A stretch of 64,000 bases of DNA from Maribacter_C sp947494565 (GTDB lineage Bacteria > Bacteroidota > Bacteroidia > Flavobacteriales > Flavobacteriaceae), in contig NZ_JBLFEP010000003.1 in assembly GCF_047345415.1 (NCBI RefSeq), positions 682,001 through 746,000 on the forward strand. The letters are read 5' to 3'. Positions within the stretch are counted from its first letter, which is position 1. The number at the start of each line of letters is the position of its first letter. The notes beneath the pieces were generated by a model, which was not told the origin of the DNA, did no database searches, and worked only from the letters and a program-made list of their open reading frames with translations. This document shows, piece by piece, positions 1 through 8,724 of the stretch. The position numbers were made by a program, and so were the translations under genes.

Positions 1-541
1 CTTTTTTTATAAAGTAGGGCTCATATACCCAGGTATAGGCAGCTATAGCTTCAACCTCTGGGAAGTCCAGCTTAAATGTGGTGTTGAGTGGTCCGGGCGT
101 CTGGTCACTTGTACTGATTACGCCTGAATAGGTTCTATTTTCCATAACCTGATATAGTTGGTCTATATTGGTATGAAACCCATTTACGGATTGCTCCGAT
201 TGAACATAGAGAAATAGTAAAATACTTGCCGTCAGGCCGATTGTAAGACCTAATACGTTGAGTAGGGCATAGCCGCGTTCTTTCCAAAACACGCGAAAGC
301 TTGTTGTAACTATTGTTTTAAACATGGCTCCGTTTATTAGGTTGAGATCAAGCCATTTACGACGCAAGAGCGAGAGTCGAAACAGCAATAGCACATCTAT
401 TAAAAAGGTAGCATTGGCATAAGATCTCCCTTTCGTTTTCAGATTATTTTGATAGTATTCGTCTAAGTCACCCAGAATATCCTCTTGAAAATCGGTATGA
501 CAATAGAGCTTCAATAGTCGTATGGCTAGTTTTTTTAGCAT
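1..541 (-). CDS. ABC transporter permease (FtsX/MacB type), PadR-associated, N-terminal part
   Basis: Only the first ~180 residues lie in the window; the frame is still open at base 1. Residues 1-72 are a soluble 'permease prefix' segment with acidic and Tyr-rich GDLDEYY near residues 24-30. The canonical MacB/FtsX start follows (FKTIVTTSFR, then a first membrane helix at about 91-114 containing LLNVLGLTIGL), and the periplasmic domain begins after it. The ATG at 541 overlaps the 3' end of the upstream PadR gene by 7 bp, so the two are co-transcribed and translationally coupled. This prefix-permease plus PadR pairing is known in Bacteroidota and Acidobacteria. The substrate cannot be inferred. 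Confidence 0.85.
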   Translation of the reverse strand, partial: MLKKLAIRLLKLYCHTDFQEDILGDLDEYYQNNLKTKGRSYANATFLIDVLLLFRLSLLRRKWLDLNLINGAMFKTIVTTSFRVFWKERGYALLNVLGLTIGLTASILLFLYVQSEQSVNGFHTNIDQLYQVMENRTYSGVISTSDQTPGPLNTTFKLDFPEVEAIAAYTWVYEPYFIKK

Positions 542-873
542 GGCTTAAATTGAAAGTCCATATCAGGAATTTGCCCCCACAAGTCTAACCGGGTTTGCAT
601 CGTAAATTGTAAGGCTTCCTTGCCTAATGCCGTGATCTTAAAATAGCGTTTTCGCTTACCACCTCTGACCTTGGTTGCTTCCCCAAGCTCGGAAATAAGA
701 AAGCCTTTGCCCTCCATACGCCTGAGTGCAGACTGAAGCGCACCTACAGAAGCTTTACGCTGTAACTGTTTTTCAATTTCCGCTTTAATGGCTACCCCAT
801 AGGCCTCCCCGTGGAGTACGCCAACCGTTAGAAGCACAATTTCCTCAAACTCTCCAAGCTGATATTTCTTCAT
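535..873 (-). CDS. PadR family transcriptional regulator
   Basis: A 112-residue winged-helix protein of the usual short PadR length. It opens with GEFEEIVLLTVGVLHGEAYG, the typical first helix of the family. It continues through the recognition helix (SVGALQSALRRMEGKGFL, about residues 42-59) and ends the wing with GGKRKRYFKITALGKEAL (about 71-88). PadR proteins are usually repressors of the adjacent transporter. Here the gene overlaps the start of the ABC permease downstream, so it probably controls its own operon. The effector is unknown. Confidence 0.9.
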   Translation of the reverse strand: MKKYQLGEFEEIVLLTVGVLHGEAYGVAIKAEIEKQLQRKASVGALQSALRRMEGKGFLISELGEATKVRGGKRKRYFKITALGKEALQFTMQTRLDLWGQIPDMDFQFKPC

Positions 874-889
874 TTTGAATTATTTATTT

Positions 890-950
890 CCTAAAAGTAG
901 TTTTTATTATAAAGGTAGCCAAGTTATTTTTCCTAAATGTAGTTTTAATA
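890..950 (-). promoter_or_regulatory. Candidate promoter and PadR operators (42-bp spaced direct repeat)
   Basis: The segment upstream of padR holds two near-identical copies of cctaaaagtagttttta (start 890) and cctaaatgtagttttaa (start 932). They lie 42 bp apart, about four helical turns. On the minus strand, TTG (in ttggctacc) is followed after 20 bp by TACTTTTA, close to the Bacteroidota -33/-7 pattern TTG...TAnnTTTG, and this -7 overlaps one copy. That is what an autoregulatory PadR site would look like. No binding evidence exists. The rest of 951-1469 shows nothing recognisable. Confidence 0.35.
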
Positions 951-1469
951 CTTGGTTATTGAACTAGTTTAGAAATGAAAGGGGAGAAGAACGAGGTGAT
1001 AGAGTCAAAAAAAGAGACGGCCAACTACAACGAACCCTATGCCCCACAAAGCAAACTGTAAAAATGGTTGGTAGCAATAGCTTGCGTCCTTTTTTTTACC
1101 GCTGGTCTATGTCATAGGTCGTGCGGTCATTGATTGGCTGGGTTGTACAGAATAAACCCATTCAAGTCCACAATCTGTAGCTCAGGAAAATAATACAACT
1201 TACCGAAGGCATGCCACTATTCGAACAAGCCTTCCTCAAGGTCTGAACAAGTTTGATTAATCCATTGAATTGGCTTACCAAAGCTTTGGACACCAATCAT
1301 TGGGAAATACAACAAATCCGAATTTCTAAAACCTAATGTCATGGTGCTGGCCAAGATCAGCAGTGAAACTTGTGGGAAATTCTTTTCGTTTGAACGAAAT
1401 AAAGAGCAATAACAAGCCTTTTGGAAAATAATACCCCAACTTTGTAGTACTGTAGCCAAAAAAATTACC

Positions 1470-2798
1470 ATGAAGCAAATTCCGTTCTTACTAGTATTCC
1501 TTATTCTAACTTCATGTAGTAAATCCGAGAATCCAGGAGCACTGCCGATACCCATATCGGAGGAAAACAAAAAGGAAGACACTAATGATGATGAAACCCC
1601 AACCCCAACGGGCACTCTACTTTTCACTATTAAGATACCGGCCAATTCAATACGAAAAGATATTGACAAACTACATTTTGTATTATATGATGCCAACAAT
1701 GAAGTATTGGCACATCGGACACATTCGAGCGGCCAAGCCGAAAGCCTTGGGTTTTATGGGGAATTTGAACTTCAGGATGATACTAAATATAGTCTATCGC
1801 ACATCAACAATTTTCAAGAATCTGTTTTCAATATTCGCCTTTATATGGATTTGACGGGCGAACAGCTTAAAAATGGAATCGAATTTCAGGATAATGCCAC
1901 GGATAGGCGTACCAACCTCCTTGCTATACCGATTACTTCCATAGAAGAAGGACATAGCTTCTGGGCGCAAGGTACAGGATATTCCTTGAATGGGTATTCT
2001 GGGAATTTTAGCGGCCATTTTTCATCGGATTATGCAAATAGTCTAGGAACCGAGCAGATTTTCATTCAGTATTTCGCAGAGGACGGAATATCGGACTATA
2101 AATACCTATTCATTCCTTTGCAGACCTTAAATGAAATGGATGGTTTAGACGCCTCTATCTTCGAAGATGACGCGACAAGGTATCGCTATGTAAACTTTTA
2201 CAAGCCATTTAGTAGGACGCTCATTAGAATCATTGGTTTTGAGGACGAACCCCGATTCAATGCAAATGTCGGTCATACCGTGCACGCGAGTAATTACTTA
2301 AGTGATTATGGAGGTGCCCGATATAGTTATGCCGACTTTTTCCATGCATATCTTTCAAGCGTTCAATTGGATAATTATGAAGTACAGCAAGTAGGCCTTC
2401 CACCGGAAGACTTAGAAGTTCCTGAGCTCGATGTAGACTACGAATATAATGAGGGCCTTATTTCATTCAGAGGAATTCCCGATTATGAGTCTTCACGATT
2501 CTTACTGCGCAGTAGTGGTGCGATTCATGTGACAACCGTTATTGTTGCGGATGGAAATCGCACCGAAATCATAATTCCTGAAGTACCCGAGGACTTATTC
2601 GACCCACTGGTCATGGAAGGCCTAAAGGTGTCACTTCTTTCAATACAACAGGGCGCGGCAGAAAACTATGCGGGCTATGAAACGTATGCAGATTATATTT
2701 CCAACACCTTGTTGTTCGATAAGCCCTACTATCTAAGTGCTCCTAAAAGAGAGCGTGTTTTCAAATCATCCGTGGGGCCGCAGTTGTTGCCCTTTTGA
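1470..2798 (+). CDS. Hypothetical lipoprotein
   Basis: 442 residues, unrecognised. A lipoprotein signal peptide is clear (MKQIPFLLVFLILTSC, lipid Cys at 16). A low-complexity Asp/Glu/Pro/Thr linker follows (about residues 20-48, ETPTPTGTL), as in many surface-exposed flavobacterial lipoproteins. The remainder is beta-rich and acidic, with no membrane segment and no catalytic motif I can name. It stands alone: padR upstream is divergent, with ~600 bp between, and the GIN protein downstream is convergent. Confidence 0.75.
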   Translation: MKQIPFLLVFLILTSCSKSENPGALPIPISEENKKEDTNDDETPTPTGTLLFTIKIPANSIRKDIDKLHFVLYDANNEVLAHRTHSSGQAESLGFYGEFELQDDTKYSLSHINNFQESVFNIRLYMDLTGEQLKNGIEFQDNATDRRTNLLAIPITSIEEGHSFWAQGTGYSLNGYSGNFSGHFSSDYANSLGTEQIFIQYFAEDGISDYKYLFIPLQTLNEMDGLDASIFEDDATRYRYVNFYKPFSRTLIRIIGFEDEPRFNANVGHTVHASNYLSDYGGARYSYADFFHAYLSSVQLDNYEVQQVGLPPEDLEVPELDVDYEYNEGLISFRGIPDYESSRFLLRSSGAIHVTTVIVADGNRTEIIIPEVPEDLFDPLVMEGLKVSLLSIQQGAAENYAGYETYADYISNTLLFDKPYYLSAPKRERVFKSSVGPQLLPF

Positions 2799-2854
2799 TT
2801 CGGAAACTTTCGTATTGGAACTCACCAAAAAAGTTCATTTCAAAAACGCTATGA

Positions 2855-3460
2855 CTATAATTTGGCAACGCTAATACTCGTAAGTCCGTCTGCGGATTTG
2901 TATACTTGAGAGGTTTCTAAATCCCGAGCATTGATTTTCCCCATTCCATCCAAACGTAGCGTGGCATCGTTCGCTTTGCCCGAAAATTTCATGGAACATA
3001 ACCCATCTAAATCGACCGCCAGTCTTTGAACATCCACTTCAATTTCCCCTCTGATAAGCCCATCGCCTGTGATACTAAGACTAGCGTTCGAAACTGGATC
3101 AATCGAATAGACATGAATCAAACCATCCATATGAATCCCTTCTAGTCCCGGATGCGTTAAGTATACCGTGATTTTAGGAGAAGAATGACGTTTTCTCGTA
3201 CCGCCATTGCGTTCCTTTTTACGAAGTCCTATAGACAGAGTATTGTTTTGAATGGCGATCTTATAATCCTTCATTTTTTGCTCATTTCTTGTTTCAAGAC
3301 TGACCTTGGTCTCAGTACCTTCTTTTAAATACAGACGTACGTTTCCGTCTAATTGTACCTGATCAAAGGTTTCTTCGATGTTTAGGGTTTCGGTATATTG
3401 CCCGTTGACATGGCAGACCAGTAATAGCAATGCTACCAAGAGTACACTTGTTTTTTTCAT
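2855..3460 (-). CDS. GIN domain (DUF2807-type) exported protein
   Basis: 201 residues. A signal peptide (MKKTSVLLVALLLLVCHVNGQ) is followed directly by the GIN-domain opening (FDQVQLDGNVRLYLKEG), then repeated short beta strands with turns of the D-G-x-x type, as expected for this small right-handed beta-helix. Family members are exported beta-helical proteins of unknown role. A shorter paralogue lies at 38107-38688 with the same opening (FDRVKLDGNIRLYIEED) and a similar C-terminus (KSADGL). Convergent with the lipoprotein gene on the left; no partner gene. Confidence 0.85.
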   Translation of the reverse strand: MKKTSVLLVALLLLVCHVNGQYTETLNIEETFDQVQLDGNVRLYLKEGTETKVSLETRNEQKMKDYKIAIQNNTLSIGLRKKERNGGTRKRHSSPKITVYLTHPGLEGIHMDGLIHVYSIDPVSNASLSITGDGLIRGEIEVDVQRLAVDLDGLCSMKFSGKANDATLRLDGMGKINARDLETSQVYKSADGLTSISVAKL

Positions 3461-3926
3461 GATAAGTTCATTTTTGAATGTATGAATGGGTTTTCAAAGT
3501 GTTTCGTACGCTTCTAGTTATCGATACGTTGACGTTCATTTCTTGAATAGTATACCATAAAGACCATACCAAACATACAAGTGACTGCTAACCAGTGAGT
3601 TATATAATCTGCATAAAACAAGATTCCTTTCTACTGTAAAAGAATTGTACACGCTATGTCCAATACTAGTACAGGTTTGACAAGATAGTTCTGGAAGTTA
3701 ATCCACCTGGAGCATTCTTGCACATCAAGATATATGCGTTGTCCTCTTGCTTTTTCCTTCTCTTCTTGCAACTATTTAATATTCGACTTGTCTTTTGATT
3801 GTAGTAGTAAGGTTTGGACAGCTACAGCTAATTTGTTTTTCAAAAATCAAGATCGATTCACTACGTACAAAAAAGCCCCAGCACTATAGTAAGGGATACT
3901 CATTGGGTTTCATTAATCCCCCAAAA
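3461..3926. other. Intergenic region, no feature seen
   Basis: Divergent spacer between the GIN gene and the AraC-type regulator. The AraC reading frame extends upstream to a TTG at 3795, but residues encoded there look non-coding. No convincing promoter, hairpin or short ORF was found. Confidence 0.4.
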
Positions 3927-5021
3927 ATGGATGAAAAAATACTAGACTTTGCAATGATTGCAAGTGTGCTCATCGGCTTTTTTTTGAGCATCGCACTCCT
4001 GACCACTTCCTTTTATAAGAGTCGTGCCAACAACTATCTCGCTTTATCACTATTCCTTATCGCTTGTCTGACCTATTTAGAATGGTACGGTCTTCGCACA
4101 ACTCATATCGCCATTCAAATTTTAGACAGTTTCAAGTTGGATTTTTTAATTGCCGCTACGCTATTTACCTATTTTCTATTCCAAATTAAACATCCCCTTC
4201 CAAAAAGTCGTCAATACAAATGGATTTACCTGCCTTTCCTTGGTTCTGTTCTTATTGAAATTTCCATGTATTTCTTCAACCTTTATGGTTCCTATTTTGA
4301 TATTCTGGTCTGGTATGCTAAAGATTTTGCGTCCATGGTCTTCAATGTATGTTTAATTTTTTGGGGAAGACGGTTCATAAGAAAATCAAAGGCTATTTCT
4401 GAAGACAAAAGAAGTTGGTTGCTGCGATTAAATCTTTTCATTACTGGTATTATCGTCTTCTGGATCTTATCGCGGATAGAGTTTTACCTATTTGATTCAC
4501 TATATACCTATTATACGCTATGGATACTACTCTCTCTATTCTTGTGGTGGGTGTTGTACCATGGCATATTTCGACTACAAGCCATCGTACAAAAAAAGGA
4601 ATTACATGCCTATTTAGTTTCAAAAAGTGCTGTTCCTCGGACAAAGAATCATATAACACATCGAAAGGGCGCGGCTGTTTCCGAAATGATCACACGATTA
4701 TACAGGGTAATGGAAGAAGAGGAATTATACAAAGACCCTCTTTTAAGCAGATTGGATCTTGCAACACGATTGGGAACCAGTGAAAGTTATTTATCCCAAA
4801 TCATAAATCAGGAAATCAACAAAAGTGTCATTCAATTTGTGAATGACTACCGAATTGAAGCTGCCAAAAAACTATTGCATACGCCGGCCTTTGATAAATA
4901 TGCCGTAGAAGCTATTGGTTTGGAAGCCGGCTTTAAATCCAAGAGTGCTTTCTATACTGTTTTTAAGTCCAGCTTAGCAATGTCACCGGGCGCCTATAGA
5001 AAACTTCCTAGAACGTCCTGA
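3927..5021 (+). CDS. Membrane-anchored AraC family transcriptional regulator
   Basis: 364 residues from ATG 3927. The longer frame begins at a TTG (3795) and lacks sensible sequence before this ATG. Residues ~1-225 hold about seven hydrophobic helices (for example MIASVLIGFFLSIALL and YTLWILLSLFLWWVLYHGIF). Residues ~265-360 are a double helix-turn-helix AraC domain ending in the typical FKSKSAFYTVFKSSLAMSPGAYRK. This 7TM-AraC layout is common in Flavobacteriia; the membrane part is presumed to sense a signal. It precedes, by 101 bp and in the same direction, a three-gene operon of exported hydrolases that is its most likely target. Confidence 0.88.
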   Translation: MDEKILDFAMIASVLIGFFLSIALLTTSFYKSRANNYLALSLFLIACLTYLEWYGLRTTHIAIQILDSFKLDFLIAATLFTYFLFQIKHPLPKSRQYKWIYLPFLGSVLIEISMYFFNLYGSYFDILVWYAKDFASMVFNVCLIFWGRRFIRKSKAISEDKRSWLLRLNLFITGIIVFWILSRIEFYLFDSLYTYYTLWILLSLFLWWVLYHGIFRLQAIVQKKELHAYLVSKSAVPRTKNHITHRKGAAVSEMITRLYRVMEEEELYKDPLLSRLDLATRLGTSESYLSQIINQEINKSVIQFVNDYRIEAAKKLLHTPAFDKYAVEAIGLEAGFKSKSAFYTVFKSSLAMSPGAYRKLPRTS

Positions 5022-5122
5022 TTCGTATAATCCCACCGTTTCAGTACTTCTTCAGCACCAAAAACACCACTTGTTTTTTTTGACGGGAATACTTTTACAT
5101 CGATAAATTAAAAAATATATCA

Positions 5123-6052
5123 ATGAAAAAAGTATCCTTAAAAATGACAGATTCTAATCCATTTCGTTTCGTTAAGTCTGTAGTAGTAATTACAGTTTTC
5201 TCCATCCTTGCCTGTTCCTGTTCCAATGATGACAACCATGTCCCTATTCAGAAGGAAGAACATCCAGTGACTACAAAAGAAATATCGCAAGAAATTAAAG
5301 AGTTGATATTTTTCAAAGGAAATGAAAATGCTTCTTCGGTCCTCATCAGCATACCAGGAGGCCCTAGTACGGAATTCGATACGTCTCTGGTAAACTTAAT
5401 TTTCGAAAACTTTACTACAACAGATCTCTTAACTATAAATGTGCACCAAGCACAAACCTTGGATTCTACAAGGGTAAAAGGAAATGATCTCACTTTAGAG
5501 CAAGCAGTTGGTCTTAATTCAGAAAGTATCGAAATGCTTGATAAAGTGATTTCGTATTTCAAAGAGCAGGACAGAACAGTATATGTTTTTGGACTTTCAT
5601 TTGGTTCTTTTATAGTACAGGATCTTATTGCTAAAAAAGGAGTGGACACTGCCGATAAATATCTGATGATGTTAGGCAGGTTAGATATGAACGATGCCAT
5701 ATGGCAAGCAGCTTCCGAGGGAAAGGAAGCGGAATTTGAAAACGGTGTTACTCCCATACTATTTCCAGATCCACTCCCCGTTATAAAAGAGAGAAATCTT
5801 CTTAGAATATCCGCGGGATTCGCAAGGAATAGATATACACAGCTTTTGAATACTATTGAAGACTTATCGAACCTCACCTACATTTATGGAGCCACAGATA
5901 ATGCTGTTGGTAGTCTTACCGCCTATGAAGTTCAGTTTTTGAAGTCTAAAAATGCGAACATCCTTACGGGAAATGGGGGCCACGATGAGCCTTTTGTCGG
6001 TTTTTTTGAACAGGGGCTTAAAGATGCTTTTGGAATAGAATTACTTCCCTAA
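5123..6052 (+). CDS. Alpha/beta-hydrolase-like lipoprotein
   Basis: 309 residues; an alternative ATG lies 7 codons in. The signal peptide ends in a lipobox-like ILACSC near residues 34-36, so the protein is likely envelope-anchored. Core signatures of the alpha/beta hydrolase fold are visible: SIPGGPSTEFD (oxyanion region), FGLSFGSFIVQDL (nucleophile elbow G-L-S-F-G) and a late His in GNGGHDEP. An acidic residue may be the Asp in YGATDNAVGS. It is followed 6 bp later by a small outer-membrane-type gene and then a second hydrolase, so the three form an operon. Substrate unknown. Confidence 0.72.
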   Translation: MKKVSLKMTDSNPFRFVKSVVVITVFSILACSCSNDDNHVPIQKEEHPVTTKEISQEIKELIFFKGNENASSVLISIPGGPSTEFDTSLVNLIFENFTTTDLLTINVHQAQTLDSTRVKGNDLTLEQAVGLNSESIEMLDKVISYFKEQDRTVYVFGLSFGSFIVQDLIAKKGVDTADKYLMMLGRLDMNDAIWQAASEGKEAEFENGVTPILFPDPLPVIKERNLLRISAGFARNRYTQLLNTIEDLSNLTYIYGATDNAVGSLTAYEVQFLKSKNANILTGNGGHDEPFVGFFEQGLKDAFGIELLP

Positions 6053-6076
6053 ATACGAATGCTACAATTCAAAAAC

Positions 6077-6685
6077 ATGAAAGGCTATAGTATTGTTTTC
6101 CTACTGATTTATGCATTAAACCTTCAAGCCCAAGGCCAGACCGATCGTTCTCCCTTTTTGAATAAGACCGAATTTAAAGTAGGATATTATGGAAATTTAT
6201 TTTCTGATAATGGACTGCAATTGGGTGCTGAATACGCCTTTAAGGAAAAGAAAAATAGCAAAGAAAAAAAGAAAGGTCAAAAAACGATTACCCATCAATT
6301 CTTACTCCATAGTAGTATCGGGTACTCGACCAATTTCTGGAACAAAACGGACAATGGATTGTATACCTATGCCGGACTTATTTGGCGAAGAACAAGTCCA
6401 AAAAGATGGCAAGTACATGTAGCACTGAATCCATTGGGGTATTATCGTTCTTTTCTACCCGAAACCTTTGAGGTAAGAGGAGAAAACGTTTCTAAAGTTC
6501 GCTTTCCAGGAAGAAACTACTATGCTCCGTCAATTGGTTTTGGCATAGGAAGGATGCGAAAGGAGAAAAGGCGTTCAGGTTGGTATCTCAACCTCAATTA
6601 CGTCTTGCGAACACCCTACAACGCCGGTACACTAGATACCTTCTCCGTACAATATGGTCATCGTTTTAATTTTAAAAAGAAGTAA
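6077..6685 (+). CDS. Exported outer-membrane-type protein, hypothetical
   Basis: 202 residues from ATG 6077. An upstream ATG at 6059 would put six residues before the signal peptide, so the internal start is preferred. The signal peptide is MKGYSIVFLLIYALNLQAQ. The mature part is rich in alternating aromatic and polar residues (VGYYGNLFSDNGLQLGAEY; a C-terminal strand ending YGHRFNFKK), which suggests a small beta-barrel. A Lys-rich stretch lies at about residues 55-70. Sandwiched between two hydrolase genes with 24- and 2-bp gaps, so co-transcribed. Function unknown. Confidence 0.65.
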   Translation: MKGYSIVFLLIYALNLQAQGQTDRSPFLNKTEFKVGYYGNLFSDNGLQLGAEYAFKEKKNSKEKKKGQKTITHQFLLHSSIGYSTNFWNKTDNGLYTYAGLIWRRTSPKRWQVHVALNPLGYYRSFLPETFEVRGENVSKVRFPGRNYYAPSIGFGIGRMRKEKRRSGWYLNLNYVLRTPYNAGTLDTFSVQYGHRFNFKKK

Positions 6686-6687
6686 TC

Positions 6688-7749
6688 ATGAAAAAAACAA
6701 TCAACCATAAATTGAAGATAGCAACTATCACATTCATATGGCTAGGCATCTCCGCCTGTTCTAAAGAGGAAGTACACCTAAATGCCCTTAATGAAACCAT
6801 TTTCGTAAGGCATAAGAATGCCGATATGCCGGCCCGTATCTATGGCAATGGCTCTGAAAAAGTATTCTTGATCATACTGCACGGTGGACCTGGCGGAAGT
6901 GGATTGCAATATAGAGTAAACGCCATTCGTACTGAAATTGAAAAAAATAATGCTGTGGTGTATTTTGACCAAAGGGGTTCTGGGAGCTCACAAGGAAATT
7001 ACGCTGAAAAAGATGTAAGTATTGATATCATGGCAGAAGATGTATTGGCACTAGCACAAGTGATAAAAACCAAATACGGTGACGACGCCAAACTATTTTT
7101 AATGGGACATAGTTGGGGAGGCGCGTTAGGACCCGCAACCCTACTTAAAAACCAGTCCGTCTTCGCCGGATGGATCAATGTTGACGGTTCGCATGATCCA
7201 AAAGGACTCTATGACACCTACAAAGTAGTGCTCCCGAAGATGGCTCACGAACAAATTGCCTTAGGGAATAGCGTTGACTATTGGCAGGGGGTACTTGACT
7301 TAGTACAAAACACAGGTCCATATAGTTTAGAGAATTACTATACCCTGAATGGAACTGCAAATGGAGTTGCAAAAATACTTGCTGCAGACAAGGTGGTGAA
7401 CGAGCCTAAAGCTGATTTTGGCAATGATACGCCATCCGAAAACGCATCAATAGTGACCTGGAACACCAATAAAATAGGGCGGATATTGGATGAAAAAGGG
7501 CTCAACGAAAACATTTCCTATACCGATAGATTAGCTGAAATTAGAATACCATCCATAGTACTATGGGGAGCGTATGACGTTGTTGTTCCTACACTATATG
7601 CCCAAGAAGCTTTTGATAACCTAGGTGCTTGCGATAAAGAAATCTTCATTTTTGAGAAATCGGCCCACAGTCCTATGTATACAGAGCCCGATCTTTTTGC
7701 AGAGAAGGTCATTGAATTTATCAATACCAGTAGGGTATGCGATTTTTAA
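6688..7749 (+). CDS. Alpha/beta hydrolase lipoprotein, proline-iminopeptidase-like (S33)
   Basis: 353 residues. The lipobox ends at Cys in LGISACSKEE. It has the full set of S33-type motifs: oxyanion HGGPGGSG, YFDQRGSGSS, nucleophile elbow MGHSWGGALG, acid in WGAYDVVVP and the late His in KSAHSPMY. S33 enzymes cleave N-terminal proline peptides or act as esterases; an envelope-anchored version probably trims peptides or esters outside the cytoplasm. It starts 2 bp after the preceding gene. A strong hairpin follows the stop, at 7885-7914. Confidence 0.85.
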   Translation: MKKTINHKLKIATITFIWLGISACSKEEVHLNALNETIFVRHKNADMPARIYGNGSEKVFLIILHGGPGGSGLQYRVNAIRTEIEKNNAVVYFDQRGSGSSQGNYAEKDVSIDIMAEDVLALAQVIKTKYGDDAKLFLMGHSWGGALGPATLLKNQSVFAGWINVDGSHDPKGLYDTYKVVLPKMAHEQIALGNSVDYWQGVLDLVQNTGPYSLENYYTLNGTANGVAKILAADKVVNEPKADFGNDTPSENASIVTWNTNKIGRILDEKGLNENISYTDRLAEIRIPSIVLWGAYDVVVPTLYAQEAFDNLGACDKEIFIFEKSAHSPMYTEPDLFAEKVIEFINTSRVCDF

Positions 7750-7803
7750 ACAGTCCTAAAAGGAAGCGTTCTATGAGGTTTAACCTTCTTATAGACCCTC
7801 AAA

Positions 7804-7878
7804 CAGGTGCAACTTGAGCTTTGGTTAGGCCTGGAAAGAAAGGTTGAGAATCCTTGTTTTTTGTGAGGGTTGGCGCGT
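7804..7878 (+). repeat. Dispersed intergenic repeat, partial copy H
   Basis: Contains the conserved segment aacttgagctttggtta also found near 21780, 25590 and 30955. A degenerate short hairpin (aaggtt/aatcctt) with a T-run follows, at the place where other copies carry a terminator-like stem. Only the middle of the element is recognisable. It lies just after the S33 hydrolase gene, in the same orientation as all other copies. Confidence 0.45.
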
Positions 7879-7884
7879 GGTCAT

Positions 7885-7914
7885 AGTGGTCGCTCCACTT
7901 TTATTGCGACCACT
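7885..7914. terminator. Perfect 9-bp inverted repeat between convergent genes
   Basis: AGTGGTCGC (7885-7893) and GCGACCACT (7906-7914) form a perfect stem with a 12-nt loop. A second hairpin (CCTGCCT/AGGTAGG, 7988-8006, one wobble) follows. They sit between the hydrolase operon (+) and the LytTR gene (-), so a bidirectional terminator is the simplest reading. Neither has a long T-run. Confidence 0.5.
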
Positions 7915-8034
7915 GCAACTCGCCTAAAAACAATGTACAACTAATGATAAACACGTATGCCACCCGACACTAGTTGGGCTTGTAAAGCCTGCCTTTAACA
8001 GGTAGGTATGTGAAATGGTCTGGAATTCGTATGA

Positions 8035-8724
8035 CTATTTTAAAGCTTCCAATTTTTCAAAAACAGCAATCTTATACATGGCACTCACAGGTACCTTTTT
8101 ATCTTCAATAAGTAAATGTGTTCGGGTGGCTTTGGTAACACAATCCAAATTGGAGATATAGGATTTATGCGTGCGTTGAAATTGTTTTGGCAGTAGGGTA
8201 GTGATATTAATAAGCGTTTCAGGGATCAGGTACATTCTTGAATCGGTAAAGATCTTCAAATAATTACCAAAACTTTGAATGTACCGAATGGATCGAAAAG
8301 GGATATTCACCGGCATGCCGTCATGCTTTATTTGTAGCGCTTCATGTTCAGCTCCCTTTTTGACCTCCATGATATTTGACGCCGAAACTTTATGAATAGC
8401 CTTTAGAAAACGTTCGATTTTAATAGGCTTCAATAAATAATCTACAACACCATAATCATAGCTTTCCAAAGCATACTCAGAATAGGCCGTGGTCAAGATT
8501 ACTTTGGGTGGCTTTATCATGGAACGCAAAATTTCCATGCCATTAAGTTCGGGCATTTCGATATCCAGAAAGATAAGGTCCACATCATTTTGCTGCGTGA
8601 AATTGATGAATTCAAGAGGATTTCCTGTGCTCAGTACGATGTCTAAGTTGTTGATTTTAGAACAATAGTCTTCTAGCACCTTGCGCCCTAGTATTTCATC
8701 ATCTACGATCCCAACTTTAATCAT
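8035..8724 (-). CDS. LytTR family response regulator
   Basis: 229 residues. The receiver domain (about 1-118) has acidic Asp8/Asp9 and the phospho-acceptor Asp54 in LIFLDIEMP, and Lys in LLKPIKIERF. The LytTR DNA-binding domain (about 130-229) includes FRSIRYIQSFGNYLKIF and FQRTHKSYISNLD. Its start overlaps the 3' end of the sensor kinase by 4 bp, so the pair is translationally coupled. The next genes upstream, divergently transcribed, are the serine hydrolases from 9941, which are plausible targets. Confidence 0.93.
   Translation of the reverse strand: MIKVGIVDDEILGRKVLEDYCSKINNLDIVLSTGNPLEFINFTQQNDVDLIFLDIEMPELNGMEILRSMIKPPKVILTTAYSEYALESYDYGVVDYLLKPIKIERFLKAIHKVSASNIMEVKKGAEHEALQIKHDGMPVNIPFRSIRYIQSFGNYLKIFTDSRMYLIPETLINITTLLPKQFQRTHKSYISNLDCVTKATRTHLLIEDKKVPVSAMYKIAVFEKLEALK

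Noticed and set aside
1217..1699. 160-codon minus-strand frame overlapping the lipoprotein gene start
   Set aside because: Residues are not protein-like in composition and the frame overlaps a clear lipoprotein signal peptide on the other strand; treated as a shadow.
3795..3926. N-terminal extension of the AraC-type regulator
   Set aside because: Begins at TTG and encodes sequence unlike the family. The ATG at 3927 is directly followed by the first membrane helix.
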